From Lentisphaeria bacterium UBA1784 (lineage in GTDB: Bacteria > Verrucomicrobiota > Lentisphaeria > Victivallales > Victivallaceae), in NCBI GenBank assembly GCA_002315455.1, contig DCGG01000052.1:1981-9769 (forward strand): DNA of 7,789 bases, read 5' to 3'. A program made the translations under genes and the position numbers. Under the pieces are notes generated by a model. It was not told the origin of the DNA. It saw nothing but the letters and a program-made list of their open reading frames with translations, and did not search any database. Positions 1-6,014 of the stretch are shown one piece after another (positions within the stretch are counted from its first letter, which is position 1; every line of letters begins with the position of its first letter).

Positions 1-1778
1 ACGTTCTTGTCGGCGAAGTCTGGTTCTGCTCCGGACAGAGCAACATGGAGATGCCCATTGGCGCCAGGTTCAAACGGGGCTGGTCCGCACAGAACTGCGA
101 GGAGGAGGTCAAAAGTGCCAACTATCCCGAGATTCGCTACGCGTTTCAGATCAAGATCAAAGGGCATCGGCAGAAACTGCCCGCCCGGCATTTCCCCCAA
201 TTCGGCGGCTGGGTCCGGTGCACTCCGGAAAATGCTCCGTTCTTCGGCGCGACCTGTTACTTCTTCGGACGCAAGCTTTATCTGGATCTGAAGGTTCCCG
301 TCGGTCTCATCAATTCCAGTTACGGCGGGACTCCCATCGTCTCCTGGATCTCGCAGGAGGGGTTCCGGGCGGCGAACCTGACCTCGGAGGTGGAACTGTA
401 TCAGAAGTACGATCTTCCTGAAGCGCAGTTGAAAGTCCTGCAGAAGAAGGAGAAGGACCGCTTCTTCCGGGAACTGAATGATTGGCATCCCCGTTTTGTG
501 CAGATCGGAGCCGAAGCCAAAGCCAAAGCAGCGGGCTGGTCGGCGAAGGATCTGGATGATTCCGGCTGGATCCCGCTCAAGACCGTGGGACGGCTCGGGA
601 TGACTGGCCCGGAGATCCGCTGGTTCCGCACCCATTTTACCGTTCCGGAGAAGATGCGCGGTCAGGCCATGCAACTGACCACGGACCAGCTCGGCAACGA
701 AGCCACCGTTTACCTCAACGGCAAGGAAATCGCCTCTTACGCTTCGGAAGCGCCGGGACGCGCGAAAAAGTTCAGCGTCACGATCCCTGCAGAGGCGTTC
801 GATCCCTCCGGAAACAACGTGCTGGCAATCCGGATGGAGGTCCTTTATCGCGCAGGTTCGGCGACCCCCGTCCGGAACATTCTGGAGCGTATCGTTTTCT
901 CCGCCGGTGCAAAGAAATTTGCCGTGAACCGGAACTGGCGGCATAAAACGGAGTTCCGTTTCTCCGCGAAACAGCACCCGGAGGCTCCGGTCCCGGTGCC
1001 GATCGAGTTGCCATATCTCGCCTCCAGTTTCCCTTCCACGCTCTACAACGGCATGGTGGACAGTTGGACGCGCATTCCCGTCCGGGGCGTCATCTGGTAT
1101 CAGGGCTGCAACGACAACGGCAAGATCCGTTATTATCCGTGGCACAAGGCGCTGATCAACGATTGGCGCGTTAAGTGGAACAACCCGGAAATGCCTTTCA
1201 TCATCACCCAACTCGCGGGATTTGATCCCCACCACGTGAACAACTGGAAGACCGCCGATCCCACCAAGGTTTCCGGCTACGCGCTGACCCGGGACATCCA
1301 GCGGCTGGTGATGCAGGAAATGTCTCCCACGGTGGGGCTTGCCTGCCTCATCGACATCGGCGAAGCCGCGAATATTCACCCCGCCAACAAGCAGGACGTT
1401 GGATACCGCCTTGCGCTGGAAGCCGAACGCATCGCCTATGGCAAGGACATCTTCAGCCGCGGTCCGCTCTTCCGGGAAGCCAAGGCGGAGGGCGACCGGA
1501 TCCGGGTGTGTTTCGACAACGCGGAGGAGGGCCTTTCCACCTCCGACGGCAAAGCGCCGGGCGCCTTCGCCATTGCGGGGAAGGATGGTGTCTTTCATTG
1601 GGCGGAGGCGGCGATCGACGGCAAGGACGTGATGGTCTCCTCTCCTGAAGTGAAAGAGCCGTGTTTCGTCCGCTATGCCTATGCGGGATACCGGGGCGAC
1701 TGCAACCTGCGGAACAGCGCCGGACTTCCGGCGTACCCTTTCCGTTCCGATGCGATCGATTACAGTTCTGCGCGCTGA
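1..1778 (+). CDS. Sialate O-acetylesterase-like esterase (5' partial)
   Basis: SGNH-type carbohydrate esterase of the sialate O-acetylesterase (SASA) family, expected to remove acetyl groups from sialic acids or other glycans outside the cytoplasm. The frame is open from base 3 with no start in the window; the first residues read GEVWFCSGQSNMEMP, the family's nucleophile block, with the catalytic Ser codon at 39-41. The ATG at 45 is the Met of that motif, not a start, so roughly 100 N-terminal residues, including any signal peptide, lie upstream. Other family blocks are GLINSSYGGTPIVSW (about 303-347), RGVIWYQG (about 1083-1106) and the Asp/His block DIGEAANIHP, with Asp at 1353-1355 and His at 1377-1379. 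Between the SASA halves, about 537-870, sits a beta-galactosidase-like jelly-roll (GWSAKDLDDSGW, VYLNGKEIA), the usual insertion in this family. The Ser-Asp-His set is complete. The family is clear; the natural substrate is not. Confidence 0.93.
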   Translation, partial: VLVGEVWFCSGQSNMEMPIGARFKRGWSAQNCEEEVKSANYPEIRYAFQIKIKGHRQKLPARHFPQFGGWVRCTPENAPFFGATCYFFGRKLYLDLKVPVGLINSSYGGTPIVSWISQEGFRAANLTSEVELYQKYDLPEAQLKVLQKKEKDRFFRELNDWHPRFVQIGAEAKAKAAGWSAKDLDDSGWIPLKTVGRLGMTGPEIRWFRTHFTVPEKMRGQAMQLTTDQLGNEATVYLNGKEIASYASEAPGRAKKFSVTIPAEAFDPSGNNVLAIRMEVLYRAGSATPVRNILERIVFSAGAKKFAVNRNWRHKTEFRFSAKQHPEAPVPVPIELPYLASSFPSTLYNGMVDSWTRIPVRGVIWYQGCNDNGKIRYYPWHKALINDWRVKWNNPEMPFIITQLAGFDPHHVNNWKTADPTKVSGYALTRDIQRLVMQEMSPTVGLACLIDIGEAANIHPANKQDVGYRLALEAERIAYGKDIFSRGPLFREAKAEGDRIRVCFDNAEEGLSTSDGKAPGAFAIAGKDGVFHWAEAAIDGKDVMVSSPEVKEPCFVRYAYAGYRGDCNLRNSAGLPAYPFRSDAIDYSSAR

Positions 1779-1839
1779 CGCGGACGCAAAGAGTCATTGA
1801 AAATGGTCCTCCGTTGCCAGGGGCGCGGCAGAGAACCTC

Positions 1840-1868
1840 TTGATTTTACGGCTTTCCCGGGCTATATT
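1840..1868 (+). promoter_or_regulatory. Predicted sigma70-type promoter for the DUF362 gene
   Basis: The -35 is TTGATT (1840-1845) and the -10 is TATATT (1863-1868), separated by exactly 17 bp. These are close to the TTGACA/TATAAT consensus and stand out in a GC-rich background. Transcription should start about 7 bp after the -10, near 1875, next to the ATG at 1876. The TTG at 1840 could be read as an in-frame start codon, but it is better explained as part of the -35. Seen in sequence; promoter activity is inferred. Confidence 0.55.
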
Positions 1869-1875
1869 GGACAGC

Positions 1876-3072
1876 ATGAAGGAACTGGTCACATTTTCAG
1901 GAGCCTCCGGATATGCGGCGGGAGAACTGCGTCCCGCGCTGGAGAAGGTGCTCGCTCCGCTTCTGGAGGTTCGCGGCGGAGTCTCCGGCAAGCGCCTCAT
2001 GCTCAAGCCCAATCTGCTGAGTTGGCGGTGCGCGGAGGATCCGGCGGCGGTCCATCCGGCGTTTCTGCTGGAGTGCATCCGCCTGCTCCGGGACGCCGGC
2101 GCGAAGGAACTTGCCATCATTGAGAATCCAGGCATGACCACCGCTCCCGCCATCATCCGCGCCATGGGGATTGACGGGGAACTGGCCCGGCTGGGAGTGT
2201 CCGTTGCCAACTGCGCCGACTACCGCAAGACGGAACTCTCCGGAGAGACTGGCTTCCGCAGTATGGAACTCGCCCGGGAGTTTGGATCCTTCGATGAAGT
2301 GGTCAACGTAGCCAAGTGCAAGACCCACGCCATGATGTCGCTCACCCTCGCGACCAAAAACCTCTTTGGACTGGTCCGCGGCAGCGAACGGTTGGGGTGG
2401 CATCTGGCGGTCGGGAAGGATTTCGGACGCTTCGCCGATATGCTTCTTGCCCTGAAACTCCGGGTCGCTCCCGGCATAAACCTTGTGGACGGGATCGTCG
2501 GCATGGAGGGCAACGGTCCCGGCAGCGGAGACCCGGTCCGGCTGGGATTCGTGGCGGGCGGGACCGATGCTCTGGCGCTGGATGACGCCGTGGTGAGGCA
2601 TCTTGCCGTGCCGCGTCCGATCCTGCTGACCAGAGCGGACGCTCACGGATTGATCCCGGAGTATGAGGAGCGCGGGGAGTGTCCGCCCCTCCCGGCGATC
2701 CGACTGCCCGATCCGCCGCCGCCGGGCCTGGCATGGGGCGTGTGGTTTCCGCCCCTCGTGCGGGAACTGCTCCGGAAGAAACTGCTTCCCCGTCCTGTTC
2801 TGAACGAACAAGATTGCGTGGGGTGCGGGGTCTGCGTGCGGATGTGTCCGCCTCACTCTCTGCAGTTGCAGGGAAGGCGACCCCGTTTTCATTACGACAG
2901 TTGCATCCGCTGTTTCTGCTGTCAGGAGCACTGTCCCAAGGGCGCGATCCATTTGCGGACCTCCGGCTGGATGCGCCTCCTTACTGGCGCGGAAAAGTTC
3001 CTGCGGCGGATCTTCCCCAACCGCCTCTATGCGTTGCTGACCTCCGGGAAAAAGAACGCTCTCCCCCGCTGA
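1876..3072 (+). CDS. DUF362 protein with C-terminal 2x[4Fe-4S] ferredoxin domain
   Basis: A 398-residue cytoplasmic protein of the DUF362 family, whose biochemical role is not established; members are often fused to ferredoxin modules and thought to act in redox or cofactor chemistry. The DUF362 part covers about residues 1-265, with typical blocks KPNLLSW (44-50), AKCKTHAMMSLTLATKNLFGLV-type helix region (146-167), and DGIVGMEGNGPGSGDP (205-220). A proline-rich linker (278-308) leads to two CxxCxxCxxxCP motifs: Cys314/317/320/324 and Cys343/346/349/353, enough for two [4Fe-4S] clusters. An extra Cys348 sits beside Cys349. The tail after 365 is basic and amphipathic. No signal peptide is seen. 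I chose ATG 1876: the in-frame TTGs at 1840 and 1867 lie in promoter elements, and none of the candidates has a clear Shine-Dalgarno. It follows the esterase by 97 bp and probably has its own promoter. Family call is strong; function is unknown. Confidence 0.93.
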   Translation: MKELVTFSGASGYAAGELRPALEKVLAPLLEVRGGVSGKRLMLKPNLLSWRCAEDPAAVHPAFLLECIRLLRDAGAKELAIIENPGMTTAPAIIRAMGIDGELARLGVSVANCADYRKTELSGETGFRSMELAREFGSFDEVVNVAKCKTHAMMSLTLATKNLFGLVRGSERLGWHLAVGKDFGRFADMLLALKLRVAPGINLVDGIVGMEGNGPGSGDPVRLGFVAGGTDALALDDAVVRHLAVPRPILLTRADAHGLIPEYEERGECPPLPAIRLPDPPPPGLAWGVWFPPLVRELLRKKLLPRPVLNEQDCVGCGVCVRMCPPHSLQLQGRRPRFHYDSCIRCFCCQEHCPKGAIHLRTSGWMRLLTGAEKFLRRIFPNRLYALLTSGKKNALPR

Positions 3073-3081
3073 GCCTTCCGG

Positions 3082-3126
3082 AAAAAAAGAAACCGGCCGC
3101 GAAATCATCTTCCGCGACCGGTTTTC
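3082..3126. terminator. Bidirectional rho-independent terminator between convergent genes
   Basis: The hairpin has left arm 3089-3101 (AAACCGG, then CGCG after one mismatch) and right arm 3113-3125 (CGCG, then CCGGTTTT), with an 11-base loop at 3102-3112. The stem is about 12 pairs with one C/A mismatch. Read on the minus strand it is followed by TTTC plus a seven-T run (3082-3092), a strong signal ending the panB-hydrolase transcript. Read on the plus strand it is followed by TTTTC, a shorter U tract ending the DUF362 transcript 17 bp after its stop. Confidence 0.85.
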
Positions 3127-3150
3127 TGCATCAGGATGCGATGGAGAAGG

Positions 3151-4977
3151 TTATTTCTTCACCACCACTTTGACCGCTTCCCCATCGGCGAAGGAGACTC
3201 CGGGAATCGTCAGCAAGCCGTTGGCATCCACCGTAACCGGACTCTTTTGGCCGTTGATGCAGGCGGTGAGACTGGTCCCCGGGGCAGGTCTGAACTGTTG
3301 CCGTCCGCGGAGTGTCACGTCCGCCGTCACCGGGTAGGAGATCCCGGGATAGTCCGCGCTCACCGTGAATTCGATGGAGTTTGCGGATTCTTTGACGTTA
3401 TCCCACTTCATGCCCCGGTTGATCCAGCCTTCCTGATCGCCGTCCTTGGGATCGCCGTTGCCGTAGTTGCGGTTGGTGGAGCAGTTGCTGAAAACAACGT
3501 AGGGCGCATGCTTGCGGTAGCGGAAAAGTTCCTTCAATTCGGGGATCATGTCTTTGGGGCGTTTGTTGCTCATTTTGTGGTCCCCGTTGTTCCAGTAGAC
3601 GCAGAAGCCCTGCCGGGCCTCGTTGGCCGCCCTGTAGAAGTCGGGATTGTTCACCCACGGGATCGACTTGTCGGTACGGCCGTTGCAGGCGAAGATCATG
3701 GGCATATCCACGGCGGGACGGTTGATGTTTTTGGAGCCGTCGCCGTATTCGGTCACGTCCTGACCGTCGGGCATCCGGACGGGATCGTTCTGCGTGAACT
3801 TTCCGCAGGAGCAGAAGAGGCGGTGGGCGGTGTCCTGATCTCCCGGCGTGCATTTCCAGCTGAAAGCGTAGACCGGGACCATGGCGTGGACCGCCGCAAA
3901 GACTTCAGGATAATGAGTGGCAAACTGGATCGCTGCCGTGCCGCCCATGGAGCCGCCGACGACGTAGGTGCGGTCGGGATCGGTCCCGAGGTACTCCTGC
4001 GCCCAGCGGACCAGATAGATCACCCACCGTTCGGTGTAGTTGTCCGCCTTGAGGTCCGGGGCTCCCACGTGCCGCGCGATGTTGGTGTTGTAGGCCATCC
4101 AGAAAGTGGCGATCGCATAGACGTTGTCCCGGGAATCGGTGCGTTCCTCCTTTGGCAGGATACGTCCGATCCAGATCCGGTCATTGAGGGAGAGTTCCAC
4201 GTGACTGGAGCGGTTGTTGACGGTGAATTTCATGGGGATGCCTTCCCGCCATGCCTGATCCTTGTTCATGAACATGAGGTAGTTGCCCACGGGATTGCCC
4301 TTGCCGTCCACTCCGGCGCCGCCGCCGCGGCCGTGGACGGAGAGGATCAAAGGCTTCCCGGTCGCGCAGCCTTTGCGCAAGGGCTTCCCCGCGCAGGCGA
4401 AGGGCGTCACTTTGCCCTGTTGGAATTTCACCGGAGACTTGACGGTGATGAACTGCTGAACTTCGCCATCCAAACCCTTTTTCCACGAGACGGCGAAGTA
4501 ACGGGAACCCGCCTCCGCCGGAGTGTGGACGTGGAGGCCGCTCTTGGGATCAAGAGGCTTGCCGTCCTCTTTGATGATGAAACCGGGGATCTCCTTCTGC
4601 GCGGTGTTTTCCGTGGCGACGTTACCGGCGAAGATATCTTCTTCCTTCAGGAATTTCTTTGCTTTTCCGCCCTTCTTCGACTTGCGGTTCTGCGCCTCCT
4701 TGGAATAAAAGGAGTTGATGTCCTGCCACCAGTCCCGGGCGCTTCCGGGATTGAGCAGATCGGCTTCACAGCGGACGCCGGACGCCTTCAGCGAAGTGAT
4801 GGGGGCGGCGGAACTCCAGACTGTGAGCCTGGCGTCCTGGGGAAGCTCCTTCTCCTGCCACTGGAGGAAAACCTGTCCGTCTCTTGCCTCTGCGGAGAGA
4901 TCGGCGATTTCCGCTGCTGAGAGCAGAGCGCCAGCCAGCGCGAAGAACGCCGCGGAAAAAACTTTCGGGGAAAACAT
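3151..4977 (-). CDS. Exported alpha/beta hydrolase (PHB depolymerase/feruloyl esterase-like)
   Basis: A 608-residue predicted secreted serine hydrolase. Residues 1-22 form a signal peptide (MFSPKVFSAA, then a hydrophobic run ending ALLSAA). Residues about 24-62 (ARDGQVFLQW, RLTVWSS) look like fibronectin-III-type strands, followed by a Lys-rich linker (92-112). The catalytic fold runs about 205-490: oxyanion-type HGRGGG (215-220), nucleophile elbow GGSMGG with Ser343, Asp436 in NGRTD, and His467 in NNGDHKM. This triad order and spacing match esterase/PHB-depolymerase and prolyl-oligopeptidase-like hydrolases. A beta-rich C-terminal part (about 535-608) may be an accessory or sorting domain. 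Ten cysteines suit an extracytoplasmic protein. The ATG at 4977 is preferred because it has a good ribosome site and directly begins the signal peptide; an ATG at 5016 overlaps the panB stop (ATGA) but has no ribosome site. It lies 35 bp after panB, likely in one operon. The substrate, plausibly an ester-linked polysaccharide or polyester, cannot be read from sequence. Confidence 0.9.
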   Translation of the reverse strand: MFSPKVFSAAFFALAGALLSAAEIADLSAEARDGQVFLQWQEKELPQDARLTVWSSAAPITSLKASGVRCEADLLNPGSARDWWQDINSFYSKEAQNRKSKKGGKAKKFLKEEDIFAGNVATENTAQKEIPGFIIKEDGKPLDPKSGLHVHTPAEAGSRYFAVSWKKGLDGEVQQFITVKSPVKFQQGKVTPFACAGKPLRKGCATGKPLILSVHGRGGGAGVDGKGNPVGNYLMFMNKDQAWREGIPMKFTVNNRSSHVELSLNDRIWIGRILPKEERTDSRDNVYAIATFWMAYNTNIARHVGAPDLKADNYTERWVIYLVRWAQEYLGTDPDRTYVVGGSMGGTAAIQFATHYPEVFAAVHAMVPVYAFSWKCTPGDQDTAHRLFCSCGKFTQNDPVRMPDGQDVTEYGDGSKNINRPAVDMPMIFACNGRTDKSIPWVNNPDFYRAANEARQGFCVYWNNGDHKMSNKRPKDMIPELKELFRYRKHAPYVVFSNCSTNRNYGNGDPKDGDQEGWINRGMKWDNVKESANSIEFTVSADYPGISYPVTADVTLRGRQQFRPAPGTSLTACINGQKSPVTVDANGLLTIPGVSFADGEAVKVVVKK

Positions 4978-4982
4978 AGTGA

Positions 4983-4987
4983 CTCCT
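4983..4987 (-). promoter_or_regulatory. Ribosome binding site deciding the hydrolase start
   Basis: On the minus strand AAGGAG-type sequence (core AGGAG, within GAAAGGAGTC) ends five bases before the ATG at 4977. The alternative ATG at 5016 is preceded by AGTTTTGA with no such site. This, together with the signal peptide starting directly at 4977, fixes the start. Confidence 0.8.
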
Positions 4988-5012
4988 TTCCTGTGATATT
5001 CTTGCTGGCGTC

Positions 5013-5816
5013 TCATTCAAAACTGTTTTCTTTGCCGGGGAAGGTGCCGTTGCGGACCGCATCCGCATAACTATGCAGGGCATCCCTGACGGCGGCACCG
5101 ATTTCGGCGAAGTGCTTTGCATGCTTCGGCGTGAATCCGGGCAGCAGACCGAGCACGTCGTGCAGCACCTGCACCTGACCGGAACATCCGGCCCCGGACC
5201 CGATGCCGATGGTGGGGATGGTCAACGCCCCGGTAATCCGTTCGCCCAGTTGTGCAGGAACACACTCCAGCACCACGGAGAAGGCCCCTGCCGCTTCCAG
5301 CGCTCTGGCATCTTCCACCAGTTGTTCCGCCGCTTCTGCATTCCGGCCGGCGACCTTGTAGCCGCCGACCGCGTGGATCCGCTGGGGCAGAAGTCCGAGG
5401 TGAGCCATCACCGGGATCCCGGCGAGCACCATCTTTTTGACCAGCGGCGCGTATTCGGCTCCGCCCTCGAACTTCACAGCGTCCGCACCGGCCTCCTTCA
5501 GGGCGCGTCCGGCGTTCCGCATCGCCTCCTCCTCGCTGACCTGATAGCTCATGAAGGGCAGATCGAACACGATGAAGGCGTTGGGCGCGCCGCGGCGCAC
5601 CGCCTTCACGTGGTGGATCAACTCCTCCATGGTCACCGGCAGCGTGGTGGAGTATCCCATGACGGTGGTCGCCACCGAATCCCCCACGAGGATGACGTCG
5701 ATCCCGGCGGCCGCCGCCAGCGCGGCAAAGGGGGCGTCGTAAGCGGTCACCATGACTATTTTTTCTCCGGCGGCCTTGCGTTTGGCGAAGGCTCCGACCA
5801 TGATTTTCTTATCCAT
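5013..5816 (-). CDS. panB: 3-methyl-2-oxobutanoate hydroxymethyltransferase
   Basis: Cytoplasmic ketopantoate hydroxymethyltransferase. It transfers a hydroxymethyl group from 5,10-methylene-tetrahydrofolate to 2-oxoisovalerate, the first committed step towards pantothenate and CoA. The 267-residue product matches the family length and is collinear along its whole length: KIVMVTAYDAPFA (19-31), VGDS with metal ligand Asp46, FDLPF with Asp85, KFEGG with Lys115 and Glu117, AHLGLLPQ with His139, LECVP with catalytic Glu184, IGIGSG (203-208), and the C-terminal FPGKENSF. No key residue is missing. The ATG at 5816 is chosen because MDKKI is the usual family N-terminus and a GAGG lies 9 bases upstream; the ATG at 5858 would add 14 basic residues and has no ribosome site. 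panC and panD are not adjacent. It is the first gene of a likely two-gene operon with the exported hydrolase. Confidence 0.97.
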   Translation of the reverse strand: MDKKIMVGAFAKRKAAGEKIVMVTAYDAPFAALAAAAGIDVILVGDSVATTVMGYSTTLPVTMEELIHHVKAVRRGAPNAFIVFDLPFMSYQVSEEEAMRNAGRALKEAGADAVKFEGGAEYAPLVKKMVLAGIPVMAHLGLLPQRIHAVGGYKVAGRNAEAAEQLVEDARALEAAGAFSVVLECVPAQLGERITGALTIPTIGIGSGAGCSGQVQVLHDVLGLLPGFTPKHAKHFAEIGAAVRDALHSYADAVRNGTFPGKENSFE

Positions 5817-5883
5817 AACAGTTCGCCTCGGAAGGGTTGTTTTCCGCCGCGTCCTCATTGCGGGGGGCGTACGGAGGTTTCAT
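5809..5883 (-). CDS. Possible 24-codon upstream ORF in the panB leader
   Basis: On the minus strand an ATG at 5883-5881 opens a 24-codon frame beginning MKPPYAPRNEDAAE. It ends at a TAA (5811-5809) that overlaps the second and third codons of panB, so its stop lies inside the panB initiation region. The ATG is only about 6 bases from the predicted transcription start, and AGGA directly abuts it, so initiation would be unusual. The overlap would suit translational coupling. No run of valine or other pathway-specific codons suggests classical attenuation. A chance ORF is quite possible in this GC-rich sequence. Confidence 0.2.
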   Translation of the reverse strand: MKPPYAPRNEDAAENNPSEANCYG

Positions 5884-5895
5884 TCCTGATGGTAT

Positions 5896-5924
5896 AATAT
5901 ACTTGCAAATGGCTTTTTTTGCAA
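5896..5924 (-). promoter_or_regulatory. Predicted sigma70-type promoter for panB-hydrolase
   Basis: On the minus strand the -35 is TTGCAA (5924-5919) and the -10 is TATATT (5901-5896), with a 17-bp spacer. The predicted start is near 5889, giving a leader of about 73 bases before the panB ATG at 5816. The -35 lies in the middle of a perfect palindrome (5915-5928), a natural place for a repressor to act. Confidence 0.6.
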
Positions 5925-5928
5925 AAAA
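5915..5928. repeat. Perfect 14-bp AT-rich palindrome
   Basis: Six T, then GC, then six A form a perfect inverted repeat over the panB -35 and 3 bp from the rnr -35. TTGCAAA occurs again at 5903-5909, 16 bp from its copy at 5919-5925. It could be an operator or simply bent A-tract DNA of a promoter region; no known regulator is recognised. Confidence 0.5.
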
Positions 5929-5931
5929 GAG

Positions 5932-5960
5932 TTGAACTTTCAGGAGGAACGTGTTATCTT
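5932..5960 (+). promoter_or_regulatory. Predicted sigma70-type promoter for rnr
   Basis: The -35 is TTGAAC (5932-5937) and the -10 is TATCTT (5955-5960), separated by 17 bp. The predicted start is near 5967, leaving a leader of about 48 bases before the rnr ATG at 6015. It is back-to-back with the panB promoter. Confidence 0.55.
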
Positions 5961-6004
5961 TAATCTCGGAAGAGTTGCATTCAGGCTTGACCGGCCGAAC
6001 AATC

Positions 6005-6011
6005 AGGAGGG
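6005..6011 (+). promoter_or_regulatory. Ribosome binding site of rnr
   Basis: AGGAGGG is a near-perfect anti-16S match and ends three bases before the ATG at 6015. It is rather close to the start but leaves no doubt about it, because an in-frame TGA at 5988-5990 excludes any longer N-terminus. Confidence 0.85.
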
Positions 6012-6014
6012 ATC

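Noticed and set aside
45..47. ATG at 45 as the start of the esterase
   Set aside because: It is the Met of the GQSNM catalytic motif; the frame continues upstream through GEVWFCSGQ and the catalytic Ser lies before it.
1095..1112. WYQGC instead of the frequent WYQGE in the SASA esterase, as a possible inactivating change
   Set aside because: As I recall, Cys at this place is a common natural variant in sialate O-acetylesterase homologues, and the Ser and Asp/His catalytic blocks are intact.
1779..1850. Terminator after the esterase gene
   Set aside because: Only weak hairpins are present (AGAG-AAC-CTCT near 1830, and TGCC/GGCA near 1815) without a proper U tract, so no terminator is called; readthrough into the DUF362 gene is possible.
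1897..3108. 403-codon open frame on the minus strand
   Set aside because: Antisense shadow of the DUF362 gene; it crosses the terminator hairpin, lacks recognisable domains and has low-complexity H/R/P/Q composition.
3136..4920. 594-codon open frame on the plus strand
   Set aside because: It lies wholly antisense to the hydrolase, which has a signal peptide, catalytic triad and ribosome site. The plus-strand translation shows no family motif and is rich in V/G/H/D runs typical of reverse-frame reading in GC-rich genes. It also runs through the terminator-side spacer without a ribosome site.
5073..5897. 274-codon plus-strand open frame over panB
   Set aside because: Antisense to an unmistakable PanB; no motif of its own.
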